A stretch of DNA of 64,000 bases from RYN-133 sp963754285 (GCA_963754285.1 CAVWFN010000004.1:180507-244506), one strand, 5' to 3'; positions 45,666 through 55,926 are shown, counted from the stretch's first letter. Notes: generated from the letters alone by a model not told the origin. A program made the numbers and translations.

Positions 45666-45802
45666 GAAGCGGGCCGGGGGCGGCTGTTCCCTGACTTGCG
45701 CGCCCCGTGCTTCATCTCGTGAAGGTTGAGGGCGTGCGCTGCAATGCCACACTCACCGAACTGACCTCGGGGTAGCCCCGAAGTGGTCGACGACCGCCGA
45801 CC
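45664..45802 (-). promoter_or_regulatory. structured leader of the reverse transcriptase, possible msr-msd region
   Basis: In the sense direction three stem-loops precede the gene: GGTCG/CGACC (45785-45802), TCGGGG-CTA-CCCCGA (45767-45781), and a nested hairpin ATGAAGC-GGGGCG/CGCCCC-GCTTCAT (45664-45715) whose right arm includes the start codon of the enzyme. Retrons place the template RNA here, but no a1/a2 pair enclosing a typical msr-msd length was found, so a translation-control hairpin is equally possible. The rest of the gap, 45803-45964, shows nothing else clear. Confidence 0.4.
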
Positions 45803-45964
45803 GTCCCTCCCCCGGGCCCGCTCCACGCCTTGATTGGATCACGAGCCGACCTTGACGAAACCGTAGGAGATATCCGGCGCTTGCCGGGATAGCTTGCGTT
45901 CGCGGGAGGAATCGGACGTAACCACCCGCGCGAATTTCCCCCGAACGCGTCGAGGTTGTTGCGA

Positions 45965-48667
45965 GTGAACCGCCGGATGCCACGTGCTCTGACCGCGCTG
46001 TGCGCTGCGGTCATCACCTTTGTCGGCGTCGGCATCTGCACACCCGCGTCGGCCACACCGACCGGCACGTTCTACGTGTCGAGCGGCGGCCACGACAGCA
46101 ACACTTGCGACTCGCCGACCTCGACGTGCGCCACGATCGCGGGTGCACTGATGCAGGCGAGCGCCGGCGACACGATCATCGTCGGCGACGGCACCTATCC
46201 CGACCCGGTGACCCTGTCGATGGGGATCACCGTTGAAGGTTGGTCGTCTCAAACACCTGTTATCACCGCACCGATCACGATCGATGATGCCGGCGCGCCA
46301 GTGACGGTCAGCGGCCTCACGTTCGGTGACGGCGGCGGGATCGAGGTCGACGACAACACCGGGACGACGGCGTTGACGGGCAACACGTTCAGCGATGTGA
46401 CCGGCCCCGCGATCACGCTGAACGGATCCAACGACCCGAGCAACCCGATGGGCGTCACGGTCAGCGGCAACACCGGCAGCGTGCCGGCTGGCGCGCAGCC
46501 GATCGCCAGAGCGGCTGCGTCGCGGTGTCGACGGGCGGCGTGCCCAACGCGATCCGCATCGACGGGGCGACAGTGCATTGCCTGGATCGCCGACCGGCAT
46601 GACCACCGACGAGGCGCCAACACGCGTCTCGGTGACGGCGGCGCCGGAACGGCATCTCGACTCGGCGAGCCTCGACGTCGCCGTCACCACAAACTCGGTG
46701 AGGCGCCGTCACCAGTCGGATCGCCGATCCGAGCGGCGGCACCAGCTACGCGCCTGTCCCGCTCACGGGGAGCAATGGGTCTTTCGGCGGATCGCTGACG
46801 TCCGCGGATCTCCGTTCGCGGCGACCGGTTCGCTGTCGCCCGGCGTCACGATCTCGGCCGCGTTGACCGCACCGACCGGTCGCGCCGACGGTGCCGCTCA
46901 AGCCTCGACGAGATCGACGGTGGCGATCAGTAGCCCGACACCGTCGCGACGAATCGTTCCGCCCGACACTGGTCACGCCAACAGCCCGCCGGTCGTGTAA
47001 CGACCAGAGCGTGACCATCGCGCACGGACAATCGCCACGTCGCATCACGCTTCAGCAAGCGACGCTGACGGAGACGGTTGAGGAACTCGCAGACTCCCAG
47101 CGGCCGCGCACGGGACGGGCAGTGTCAGTGGGACCGCTCCGAACCTGACCTATCAGGCGCCGCGTCGGGGGACTACAGGCCGCAACCGCCTTCACATTCA
47201 CGGTCACCGATGGAAATAGTGACCCCGCGACACAAACTGTGACGGTTAACCCGGCACCAAACAGCGTGCCGAGCTACACCGGCCAGAACCTCACCATGGC
47301 GCACGGGGCAACCAGCATCGACATCGTGCTCTCAGCTACCGATGGGGACGCCGGCGACACCCTCGCCTACAGCCACACGCAACCCACCGCCGGGACCGTC
47401 ACCCAAGGCATAGACGATCACCACCTCACCTACCACGCACCTGTAGGCGGGCTGCACCAGGCAGCGACGTTCACCTACGCCGTCACCGACGGCTACAGCA
47501 ACCCGCCCAGCCAAACGATCACCATCAATCCGCCGCCGAACAGCGTGCCGAGCTACACCGGCCAGAACCTCACCATCCCGCACGGGGCAACCAGCATCGA
47601 CATCGTGCTCTCAGCTACCGATGGAGACGCCGGCGACACCCTCACCTACAGCCACACGCAACCCACCGCCGGGACCGTCACCCAAGGCATAGACGACCAC
47701 CACCTCACCTACCACGCACCTGCAGGCGGGCTGCACCAGGCAGCCACGTTCACCTACGCCGTCACCGACGGCTACAGCGACCCGCCCAGCCAAACGATCA
47801 CCATCAATCCGCCGCCGAACAGCCCGCCGACGCTTAGTACGTCGTCCCAATCGATCGCGATTGGCGTGCCGGTGAATTCGAGTCAGACGATCACAGTGAA
47901 TGCGACCGACTCCGACGGCGACATATTGACATACACGCCGTCGAGCACCGCATTACAAAAGGTGGCGACGAACAAGTTCTCGTACACAGCACCGGCCACG
48001 GCCGTGGGCCACACACTCCAGTTCACCGTGACTGTCAGCGATCCTTACGGTGGTACCGCGATCTCCCAAATAGCGATCTCGGTGGTCCGAGCCGCGTCGC
48101 AGGTGACTAAGATTTCGATGTCGCCGTCGCATCCGTCAAGCGCTGATCACCCGGTGGTAACGGTGACGATGAACTCGGCCGGCAATGAGTCGAATGGTCT
48201 TGTCACGATCAAGACCGGCGGGTTCGGCACACCGACGGCAAAGGTGGTGAACGGGAAGGCGACCAGTCACGTTGCCGCAGTTCCCCGGCGGCGCGCAGAG
48301 CATCACCGCGGTCTACGGCGGGACGGCGACGACGGCACCGGCCACGTCCAACCAGTTCGGCTTCACGGTCACGAAGGTCGCGAGCAAGATCGCGTTCAAG
48401 ACCTCTCCCACGCAGTTGACGACGCGCACCAGCAACGCGACGGCGACGGTCACGGTCACGGCCGGCCCGTTCCGTCCGAGCGGTGGCACCGTGACCATCG
48501 ACGAGAACGGCAACCGGCTCGCCCAGGGCACGCCGAAGGTCGGTGTCGTGACGCTGCACCTGCCGCGCTTCTCGCTCGGGCAGCACAACCTGACGGTCGG
48601 CTACACCGGTACCGACTCGATCGGTGTCTCGAGCGTCGTCGTGATCGAACGCGTCGGGCTGGCCTGA
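45965..48667 (+). CDS. secreted surface protein with beta-helix and tandem cadherin/VCBS-like repeats (frame broken)
   Basis: About 895 aa if repaired. Signal peptide: RRMPRALTALCAAVITFVGV and cleavage near ASA-TPTG. Residues 35-190 look like a right-handed beta helix (GTFYVSSGGHDSNTCDSPTS, TIAGALMQASAGDTIIVGDG, with a Cys pair). Then come an Ig-like segment, four cadherin/VCBS-like repeats of about 93 aa each (SVPSYTGQNLT, DIVLSATDGDAGDTL, AATFTYAVTDGYSNPPSQT) and Ig-like C-terminal domains (VTKISMSPSHPSSADHPVVT and ASKIAFKTSPTQLTTRTSN). Frames change several times between 46490 and 47170 and again at about 48270. No sorting signal or membrane anchor ends it, so it is probably released or held by the wall. 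Confidence 0.75.
47260..47817 (+). repeat. 279-bp tandem duplication within the surface protein gene
   Basis: Units 47260-47538 and 47539-47817 are almost identical (93 codons each; about a dozen base changes, such as ATGGCG for ATCCCG near the start). A diverged unit precedes (about 46975-47259) and another follows from 47818. The high identity shows a recent duplication or gene conversion and a likely place for copy-number change or assembly collapse. Confidence 0.93.
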
Positions 48668-51199
48668 TCACTCCAACGGGCGCCTCGCGATCGCGGCGGG
48701 TGTTCGGCTGAGCAGCCAGGCCCCGGCCGCCGCGACGATCGGCAGTCCGACGACCAGTGCCGCGAGATCGAGATACGGCGGTTGACCCAGATAGCCGACA
48801 TCGCGCCAGTGCCACGCGATCAGCGCGAGGTACGCGCCGGCTGTACCCAGGACGCCGGCCAGCAGGCCGAGGGCTCCTGCCGACGTGGCGTGCAGCGCAC
48901 GTCGAGTCCGTCCACCCGCGCCGGCAGCGGTCAGCGTGCGCAGGTCCTGGGTCGTTTCGCTGCGGATCAGCCCGAGCGTCATCGCGAGCACACCGAGTGC
49001 GACGAGCAGGCCGGTGAGCGTCGAGTAGTCGCGCAGCTTGCTCAGGCTGTGGTCGGGCGACGTCCGCGTCTCGATCGTGATTCCCGACGCCGCGGCGCGG
49101 TTGCGTGCGTTCGTGATCTGCGCCGTTGTCAGCGCGCCGGAGGTCTGGATGAGCCAGCCGACCGGTTCGGCAGTGAACCGTCCGGCGCGCATCCCGGCCG
49201 CAGTGATCAACGTGTTCGGCGCCGAGGTGTACACGGGCAGCTTGCTCGAGTGCTGCACGGTGACCGACGTGAACGTGCGCCCGATTGCCGAACCGAGTTC
49301 GGCGTTGCTCAGACCCGACCTCGAGGTCACGATGTCGGCGCCGCTGCTGATGTCGGCCGGGGAGATTCCGTAGAACCGGAGCACCGCGGAATTGACCACC
49401 AGGGGGACGGTGATCTGCATGAATCCGCTGTGCCCGTTCTCGGTGATCGGGTGGACGAGGCTCACCTGCACCGATCCCGGCGGGGCTCCGGCCGGGGCGG
49501 GCGTGGTCAGGTCGTCGGCACCGTCGAGTTGCACCGTCGTGGAGCTGCCGAGGTCATGCGCGATCGCGGTCGCCACGCCCCGAGCAGCGGTCACAAGGCG
49601 CGCGTTCGGCACAGCCGGGTTGCCGGTTTGGCCGCTGGTGGGCGCTGCGGCAACGGCCGGGCCGTTCTGAGCGTTCGGGTCGCTGAGCCAGACGATGAGC
49701 TGGTTGTCCGGCAGATTTCCGGCGGACGAAGACCGGTCGTTGGATTGAGTCGCGGCCGCAGTGATCGCGATGGTGGCGGCGATCCCCACAGCAAGGCTCG
49801 CCGCGGCGAGCGCCGCGCCCGAGCGGGCTTGGTACCGAGCCAGATCACGCAAGGCGAGCCGGACGGCGACCGGTGCGCGGCCGGCAAGCGCGGCCAGCCC
49901 CCGGATGCCGAGGGGCGCCAGCAACAGCATCCCGGCCGTCGTGGCGACGATCCCGCCGACGATCAGGGCGGTGCGCTGCGTGTGCGCGAGAACGAGGCAG
50001 ACGAAGCCGCCGGCGGCCAGCACCGTCCCGAGCAGCGCGAACCGATGCGCGGGTTGCGGTGGGGCAGGTCGGCCCGACAATGCCGACACGATCGGGATCC
50101 GCGCAACGCCGCGCGCCGGCCACCACGACGCGACGATCGAGGTCACGACGGCGAGCACCCCGGCAGCGAACACCGCCCACCAGGGGAGGTCGAATTCGTC
50201 GTACCGGTGCCCGACGACGTTCTCGAACGCCGGGGTGAGGGCCAGCCAAACGCCGAGGCCGAGGACGACGCCTGCGCCTGCGCCGACGACGCCGACAGCG
50301 GCGCCGTTGGCAAGCATCACCCGTCGGACCTGCCGATCGGTCGCGCCGATCGCGCCGATCATGCCGAGGGCCCGCAGTCTGCGCTGAGCCATCACGGTGA
50401 ACCCGGCGACGGACAGCAATCCGACGAAAATGAGCCCGATCGTCGCGAGCAGCAGCACGGCGAGAGCCTGGTTGCGATGCTCCTGCGCAGAGGTGGCGCC
50501 GGAGGACGCGATCGACTGGATCGTCCCGGACGGCAGGTGATACGAGTCGAGTGCGCCCGGATCGGCGTTGAAGAACAGCGACAGGGCGCTCGGTCGAGTG
50601 ATCGCGCCGGGCGCGACGAGGCCGAACCCGTCCTGCAGGTTCGCGGGGTCTTCGACCGTGCCGACGACCCGCAACGGCCGGCCGTCGACCGTCCACGTCG
50701 CGCCGATCTTCACGTTCAGCACCTGGGCGACCGCGCTCGTGACCGCGACTTCGCCCGGCCCGGTGGGGTAGCGACCCGACACCAGACTCAGCATCGGCGC
50801 GCTGAACGCACCATGCGGATCCTGGGCACGAAGGTCGATCGGCGTGATCGACCCCGGCACCGGCACCGCCTCGTGCACGATCGCCTCGACCGTCCCGAAG
50901 CGCTGCCGCACCGCTGCGATGTCGCGGGTGATTCCAACCGCGCCAGGACTCCCGATGTCGATGCGCGCATCGGCGTTGCCGAACATGCTTTGGTCGCGAC
51001 TGTGGACGTTGACGACCAGGCCGAGTCCCACCGTGGTCATGCCGACCGACACAACGAGCAGGATCAGCACAAGCAGTTGCTGGCGCCACTCGCGGCGCAG
51101 CATCCGCCACGCCCATCGGCGGATCGCGCGGCGCGCCGCCCCGCGCCGTCGCACCGGTTCGACCGCCTTCATCGGTGGTGGCGGCGCGAGGGTGGTCAT
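48668..51199 (-). CDS. ABC transporter permease, FtsX/MacB type
   Basis: 843 aa. Two FtsX domains, each a three-helix bundle: LLATIGLIFVGLLSVAGFTV to WWAVFAAGVLAVVTSIVASW, and LTGLLVALGVLAMTLGLI to the C-terminal VVGLPIVAAAGAWLLS; a first helix (LLVLILLVVSVGMTTVGLGL) precedes a large external domain. Such permeases with MacB-like ATPases work as mechanotransmitters or export peptides or lipoproteins. The ATG overlaps the ATPase stop (ATGA). Its stop adjoins the stop of the convergent surface protein gene. Confidence 0.92.
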   Translation of the reverse strand: MTTLAPPPPMKAVEPVRRRGAARRAIRRWAWRMLRREWRQQLLVLILLVVSVGMTTVGLGLVVNVHSRDQSMFGNADARIDIGSPGAVGITRDIAAVRQRFGTVEAIVHEAVPVPGSITPIDLRAQDPHGAFSAPMLSLVSGRYPTGPGEVAVTSAVAQVLNVKIGATWTVDGRPLRVVGTVEDPANLQDGFGLVAPGAITRPSALSLFFNADPGALDSYHLPSGTIQSIASSGATSAQEHRNQALAVLLLATIGLIFVGLLSVAGFTVMAQRRLRALGMIGAIGATDRQVRRVMLANGAAVGVVGAGAGVVLGLGVWLALTPAFENVVGHRYDEFDLPWWAVFAAGVLAVVTSIVASWWPARGVARIPIVSALSGRPAPPQPAHRFALLGTVLAAGGFVCLVLAHTQRTALIVGGIVATTAGMLLLAPLGIRGLAALAGRAPVAVRLALRDLARYQARSGAALAAASLAVGIAATIAITAAATQSNDRSSSAGNLPDNQLIVWLSDPNAQNGPAVAAAPTSGQTGNPAVPNARLVTAARGVATAIAHDLGSSTTVQLDGADDLTTPAPAGAPPGSVQVSLVHPITENGHSGFMQITVPLVVNSAVLRFYGISPADISSGADIVTSRSGLSNAELGSAIGRTFTSVTVQHSSKLPVYTSAPNTLITAAGMRAGRFTAEPVGWLIQTSGALTTAQITNARNRAAASGITIETRTSPDHSLSKLRDYSTLTGLLVALGVLAMTLGLIRSETTQDLRTLTAAGAGGRTRRALHATSAGALGLLAGVLGTAGAYLALIAWHWRDVGYLGQPPYLDLAALVVGLPIVAAAGAWLLSRTPAAIARRPLE

Positions 51200-51918
51200 C
51201 GCGACGCGTCCGCGTCCAGCAACGACTCGGGGCCGGCGGCAGGTGCCGTCTGGTCGACGATGCGTCCGTCGCGCAGGAAGACGACGCGGTCGGCCCACGA
51301 GGCGAGCTGCGCGTCGTGCGTGACGACGACGCCGGCGACGCCGCCTTGGCACGTCTGGCGCACCAATCGCATGACTGCTTCGCCGTTGACCGAGTCGAGG
51401 GCGCCGGACGGTTCGTCGGCGAGCAACAGGTGACGGTCACCCACGATCGCGCGGGCGATGGCGACGCGTTGGCGTTCGCCGCCGGAGAGTTGGTCGGGGA
51501 ACCATTCGGCGCGGTCGGACAGGCCGAGCCGCTCGAGAGCATCGAGGGCGACGGTCTTGGCGTCGCGTGCGGCCGTGCCGTCCAGTTCGAGCGGGAGTGA
51601 CACGTTCTCGGCGGCGGTCAACCCGGCGAGCAGGTTGAAGTCCTGGAACACGTAACCGATCGAGCGGCGTCGCAGGGCCGCACGTTGGTTGCGCGAGAGC
51701 CGTGCGAGTGACACGTCGCCGACAGTGACCTCGCCGTCCGTCGGCTCCTCGAGGCTGCCGGCGATCGTGAGCAGCGTGCTCTTGCCCGATCCGCTGGGAC
51801 CCATCACCGCGACGAGCTCGCCCGGCTCGACGCTCAGGTCGACCTCGCGCAGTGCGTGCACCTGCGTTGCGCCCGTGCCGTAGAGCTTGCTGACCTTGGC
51901 CAGCCGCAGCGCGGTCAT
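51196..51918 (-). CDS. ABC transporter ATPase, MacB/LolD type
   Basis: 240 aa. Walker A GPSGSGKSTLL, Q loop YVFQDFNLL, signature LSGGERQRVAIARAI, Walker B LLLADEPSGALDS and H loop VVVTHDAQLA. It is fused by start-stop overlap to both neighbours: the PadR stop overlaps its ATG, and its stop overlaps the permease ATG. Confidence 0.97.
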   Translation of the reverse strand: MTALRLAKVSKLYGTGATQVHALREVDLSVEPGELVAVMGPSGSGKSTLLTIAGSLEEPTDGEVTVGDVSLARLSRNQRAALRRRSIGYVFQDFNLLAGLTAAENVSLPLELDGTAARDAKTVALDALERLGLSDRAEWFPDQLSGGERQRVAIARAIVGDRHLLLADEPSGALDSVNGEAVMRLVRQTCQGGVAGVVVTHDAQLASWADRVVFLRDGRIVDQTAPAAGPESLLDADASR

Positions 51919-52525
51919 CGGTGCGCCCTGCGCCTCTCGCGCGCGTTGGCCGGGCCGGACGCGGAGCGGGCTTTCGTCGGCTTCGGCGACATCCGGCGCA
52001 GTCGCGCGTCGGCCGCGTCGAGCCAGCGGATCACCGAGTCGAGCCGGAACAACTCGGCGTCGAGCACGAGCGAGAGGCTGACACCCTCCGCGGCGTCGGC
52101 GGAGCTGCCGGTGCGACGTCTCGTTTGACCCGCGTCCATTCCTGCATCTGCTCGACCACATGGCGGCGGTGCGCCTGGATGACGTCGGCGACATCGACAC
52201 CGGGCACCTCGATCGCGACGAGAACCTTGATCACGAGTTCGTCGCGAGGCGGCGCGTCGACATCGGGCGGGGTGCGCAGCCAGGTGTCGAGCTCGCTCGC
52301 ACCGTCGCCGGTGAGCCGGAACGATTTCTGCGGCCCGGCCTCGTCGCCATCACCGCCGTCGGACTCGATCAGCCCATCGCGTTCTAGCCGCTGCAAGGTC
52401 GTGTAGACCTGCCCGACGTTGAGCGGCCACACCTCGCCGGTGCGCTGCTCGAACTCGTCGCGCAGCTGCAGGCCGTACTTCGGGCCTTCGCTCAGCAGCG
52501 CCAGCAGTGCGTGTCGAACGCTCAT
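51915..52525 (-). CDS. PadR family transcriptional regulator (one frameshift)
   Basis: About 203 aa. N-terminal winged helix: SVRHALLALLSEGPKYGLQL and NVGQVYTTLQRLERDGLIES, then a helical dimer domain with DELVIKVLVAIEVPG. The frame breaks near 52108: VKRDVAP is followed in another frame by GSSADAAEGVSLSLVLDAEL and a tail to the TGA at 51915-51917, which overlaps the ATPase ATG. One missing base accounts for this. It is first in the operon and should repress it through the palindrome upstream. Confidence 0.88.
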
Positions 52526-52529
52526 CGGC

Positions 52530-52580
52530 CGTCTCCATCCCGTGGTATACCCGGTATATATACCACGTATTATGGAGACG
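52530..52580. promoter_or_regulatory. nested palindromic PadR operator and promoter
   Basis: The inner arms GTGGTATA (52542-52549) and TATACCAC (52559-52566) and the outer arms CGTCTCCAT (52530-52538) and ATGGAGACG (52572-52580) form one interrupted palindrome in the 67-base space between the padR start and the end of the hlyIII gene. TATATA in its centre can be the -10 of padR. PadR dimers bind such ATAC/GTAT-type sites. Confidence 0.75.
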
Positions 52581-52592
52581 GAACAGCTGCGT

Positions 52593-53291
52593 TCACAGAA
52601 CGAAGCAGGCGATGGCAACGTAGTGGCACGCAGCGGCCGCAGTGACATAGCCGTGGAACACCTCGTGGTATCCGAAGACCGCAGGATCCGGATCGGGTCG
52701 TCGGCGGTGGTAGCTGACGGCACCAACCGTGTACAGCACCCCGCCGATCAGGAGCAGCACGGCCGGCGCGACACCGGCGTGCAGCCATACGGCGGGCACG
52801 GCCAGCCCGCCCGCCCAGCCCAAGCCCACATAGATCAGGCCGACGAGTCTCTCCGGGGCGCTCATCCAGGTCAGGCGCACGATCGCGGCGAGCAGCGCAG
52901 CGCTCCATAACAGCGACAGGTCGACGATCATCACAGTGCCGTGGAGGCACAGAACCACCGCCGGCGTCGCCGTCCCCGCGATCAAGTAGATGATCATGAA
53001 GTGATCCAGCTTCTGCAGGCGACGCGACGCGACCGGCCCCCACGTGCCGCGGTGATAAAGCGCGCTCGCGCCGAACAGTCCGACGACCGCGCCGGCGTAG
53101 ATCGCGGCGAGCGTTGCATGCAATGCTCCGCGCGCGTCGACGATGACCAGAGTGCCGACCACCAGGGCCACCTCGAGACTGATCAGGTGTGCCCACCCGC
53201 GCAGGCGCGGCTTGTCGTAGCTCAGGTCACGACGCGCGTCGAACAGCGAAGGGCGCCCGAGCGGCTCCGTCGGAGCACTGTTCGCGGCCAT
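52593..53291 (-). CDS. hemolysin III family membrane protein
   Basis: 232 aa, seven helices (PAQR-like fold). Conserved residues: SALYHRGTW, KLDHFMIIYLIAGTATPA and FGYHEVFHGYVTAAAACHYV, which carry the metal-site His and the Ser/Asp of the family. Function in bacteria is unsettled. The ATG at 53291 is preferred over a GTG six codons earlier. It reads toward the padR promoter. Confidence 0.93.
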   Translation of the reverse strand: MAANSAPTEPLGRPSLFDARRDLSYDKPRLRGWAHLISLEVALVVGTLVIVDARGALHATLAAIYAGAVVGLFGASALYHRGTWGPVASRRLQKLDHFMIIYLIAGTATPAVVLCLHGTVMIVDLSLLWSAALLAAIVRLTWMSAPERLVGLIYVGLGWAGGLAVPAVWLHAGVAPAVLLLIGGVLYTVGAVSYHRRRPDPDPAVFGYHEVFHGYVTAAAACHYVAIACFVL

Positions 53292-53466
53292 GCGTACCCG
53301 CCCAGACAACCTCGGTCACCGGCATTCCCGACAGGGCGGCCGGTTGGCCAAGGAGTCCGCGTGCGGCGGGAACTCCGTCCTCAGGAGGCTGTATCCCAGC
53401 GCGTCAACTTTCCCATTCGAGACGTCGGTCGTCCAGCACGGCGAATGCCGCTCACAGGTGTCTGCG

Positions 53467-54240
53467 TCAGATGGACTGGTCCGGCCGCTGCGCGGCGCGT
53501 GCGAGCGACGCGATGTCGGCGACGATCGCCGGGCGGGCCGCCGCGTCGGACATCAGCGTTCGCGCCAGCTGAGTCAGATGGGTGCCGGAGTCGCGTGCGT
53601 ACATGCGGAGCAATCGAAACGCGTCGGCGACGGTAACGCCCAGCCGCTGCCGGAGCAGACCCTTGGCCTGCTCGACGACAATGCGGCTGGTCAGCGCGCT
53701 GCGTAGGTGCGGCAGGACTGCGTCCTTGGTCGGCGGGTGTTCTTGCACGATCGCAACGCTCGCGACGTGGGCCAGGCTGCGCCCGACTAATAGATCGGCC
53801 TCGTTCAGATCGCCCACCTCGGCGCCGAACAGTCCCAGCGCTCCGAGGACGCCGCCTGCCACTGTCATCGGCACGGCATGCACCGAGACGAACCCGGCCT
53901 CGCGAGCTGCCGGCACGAACCGCGGCCACCGATCGAGCGACGCGCTCAGGTCGGCGACGGACACCGCTGCGCCACTCGTGTAGCTGTCGCGGCAGGGTCC
54001 TTCGTCGGCCTGCAGCTCGAACAGCTCGATCTCCTGCGTCTTGTCCGAGGTGGCGGCCATCAAGCGCAACTGCCCGAGCGGGTCGGCCAGCAGCAGCCCT
54101 GCGGAACTCACATCGAGCAGTTGGGCACACCGCTCGGTCAGCTCGGTGAGCAACTCCACGACGTCGAAGTCGTGCAGCAGGCTGTCGACCAGCGTGACCA
54201 CCGCATCGAGCACACGTGCTTCACGTGCGTTTTCAGTCAT
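53467..54240 (-). CDS. GAF-ANTAR protein 1
   Basis: 257 aa. A GAF sensor domain (residues 20-165: LLDVSSAGLLLADPLGQLRL, DEGPCRDSYTSGAAVSVADL, VHAVPMTVAGGVLGALGLFG) and a C-terminal ANTAR domain (IVVEQAKGLLRQRLGVTVAD, AFRLLRMYARDSGTHLTQLA). ANTAR domains bind paired RNA hairpins and act as antiterminators. No target hairpins were identified next to it. Confidence 0.92.
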   Translation of the reverse strand: MTENAREARVLDAVVTLVDSLLHDFDVVELLTELTERCAQLLDVSSAGLLLADPLGQLRLMAATSDKTQEIELFELQADEGPCRDSYTSGAAVSVADLSASLDRWPRFVPAAREAGFVSVHAVPMTVAGGVLGALGLFGAEVGDLNEADLLVGRSLAHVASVAIVQEHPPTKDAVLPHLRSALTSRIVVEQAKGLLRQRLGVTVADAFRLLRMYARDSGTHLTQLARTLMSDAAARPAIVADIASLARAAQRPDQSI

Positions 54241-54283
54241 CGCTTACTCCGCCCCTTCCGTCGACCGGTGACGATCGAGCCGA

Positions 54284-55012
54284 TCAGCGGTCGTCATCGA
54301 ACACAAGCCGGTGCTCGAGGATGTCGCGCGCAACGTCGGTCGCGCTTCGGCCCACCGAGTAGGCGTACGCGCGAAGCCGCACCAGCGCGTCCGCCGGCTC
54401 GATCTCCAGCTGCCCGACCAGCATTCCCGTGGCCTGCGCGACCTCGGACCGCGTGATCGAATTCAACTCGGTCCACGCGAAGCTGTCCGGATCGGCGATC
54501 GCGGCCTGCAGATCGCCACCGAGCAGATCCAGCAGTGGAAGTTCCGCCAGTTCGGCCGCAATCAGCGCGCCGGCGAGTTCGTCACTGCCGAGTGCACCCG
54601 GTCGGGAACGGAACAGATCCAGCGCGCCGATGTACTCACCGGCGACAAGCACGGGCACGGCGAACACCCCATGCACACCGCGCGCCAGCATGGCCGGCCC
54701 ATATATCGGCCAGCGCGTTTCCTCTGGCCGATCGGGGTCGGCGAGATCGATCACCAGGACCGGCGCTCGTATCGACACCGATTCCAGACACGGCCCCTCG
54801 CCGAGAGTGAACTGCAACTCGTCGTACGACCGTGCCTGGGCATCGCTGGCCCCCAGGGTCCCGGTATTCGATCCGTCGAACACCAAGGAGATGGCAGCGG
54901 CGTCCACCTCGAACAGGTCGACGCAGGCGGCACACAACCGGTCGGCGGCCGCGACGCCACGGCGATCGCCTACTGCGCGTACGAACGAGTCCTGTGCCGA
55001 CGTCACCGGCAC
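54284..55012 (-). CDS. GAF-ANTAR protein 2
   Basis: 242 aa. GAF domain with VDAAAISLVFDGSNTGTLGA, LGEGPCLESVSIRAPVLVID, FAVPVLVAGEYIGALDLF, and a C-terminal ANTAR-like segment SEVAQATGMLVGQLEIEPAD and ALVRLRAYAYSVGRSATDVA. The GTG start at 55012 leaves 91 bases to the divergent third protein. It is 43 bases upstream of protein 1, same strand, so likely one transcript. Confidence 0.9.
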   Translation of the reverse strand: MPVTSAQDSFVRAVGDRRGVAAADRLCAACVDLFEVDAAAISLVFDGSNTGTLGASDAQARSYDELQFTLGEGPCLESVSIRAPVLVIDLADPDRPEETRWPIYGPAMLARGVHGVFAVPVLVAGEYIGALDLFRSRPGALGSDELAGALIAAELAELPLLDLLGGDLQAAIADPDSFAWTELNSITRSEVAQATGMLVGQLEIEPADALVRLRAYAYSVGRSATDVARDILEHRLVFDDDR

Positions 55013-55103
55013 GCGCCGCGCAATGTCATGTGCTCAGTGTGCGCGATGTCCAGCAGCGCACGACAGCCGCATGGTCACGCCACCGCAAAACGGTGATACT
55101 TGG

Positions 55104-55926
55104 ATGGTGACCGACTACGACGCCCAGTCCGGTCGGGACATGCCCGCCGAGCCCTTGCTGAGCGACGCGGAGGCCGAGTCGCAGGACCAGGACGTGCTTT
55201 CCGCGGTCCGGGGATTGACGGGGCTGGTCGCCGATATCGACGACCTCGACGAGGTTCTTGTCCACATCGCGCGGTTCGCGGTGTCCTCGGTCCCAGGCGC
55301 CGAAGGCGCTGGGGTGACCCTGATCCGTGCAGCAGACGGTCCGCCGTCGGTGGTGGCGTGGGCAGTGACCGACGCCTTTGTCCGCGAGGTCGATAACCTC
55401 CAGTACGACATCTGCAAGGAAGGACCCTGTCTTACCGCGATGCAGACCGGGCGGTCGCTCATCAGCGGGTCGCTCGGCAGCGACGCCCGCTGGCCGCGCT
55501 TCGGCGGCCGGGTCGCTCGCCTACGGGTGCACTCGGCGTTGTCGCTGCCACTCGTCACCCGTGGTGAGGTGGTCGGGGCGCTCAACATCTACGCCCATGA
55601 GCGGGACGCCTTCACCGAACACGCACTCCGTCTCGGCGAGCAGTTCGCCCGGCCCGCTGCCGTATCGGTCGCCAACATCCAGCTGCTCCATGCGGCGCAT
55701 ACGCGCGCGATCCAACTGCAGACGGCGCTGACCAACCGTGCGGTGATCGATCAGGCGATCGGGATCATCCGCAGCAGGGCCGGTGGTACCGCGCAAGAAG
55801 GCCTTCGACAGGCTGCGGCAGATCAGCCAGGCGGAGAACGTCAAGCTCACCCTGGTCGCGCAGCGGCTCGTCGACGAGGCCGTTCGCCGAGCCCACGCGC
55901 GACACAGTCAGTCACGAGCGCGCTGA
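55104..55926 (+). CDS. GAF-ANTAR protein 3 (one 1-base insertion)
   Basis: 273 aa after repair. GAF domain: FAVSSVPGAEGAGVTLIRAA, DICKEGPCLTAMQTGRSLIS, HSALSLPLVTRGEVVGALNI. ANTAR: AVIDQAIGIIRSRAGGTAQE followed, after removing one extra G at 55800, by AFDRLRQISQAENVKLTLVA and QRLVDEAVRRAHARHSQSRA, ending TGA at 55924-55926. Raw translation gives a false Arg/Pro-rich tail. It is divergent from the other two ANTAR genes. Confidence 0.9.

Noticed and set aside
48782..51433. 883-codon plus-strand open frame
   Set aside because: It is the antisense of the FtsX permease and ATPase, with no domain and very high Arg content.
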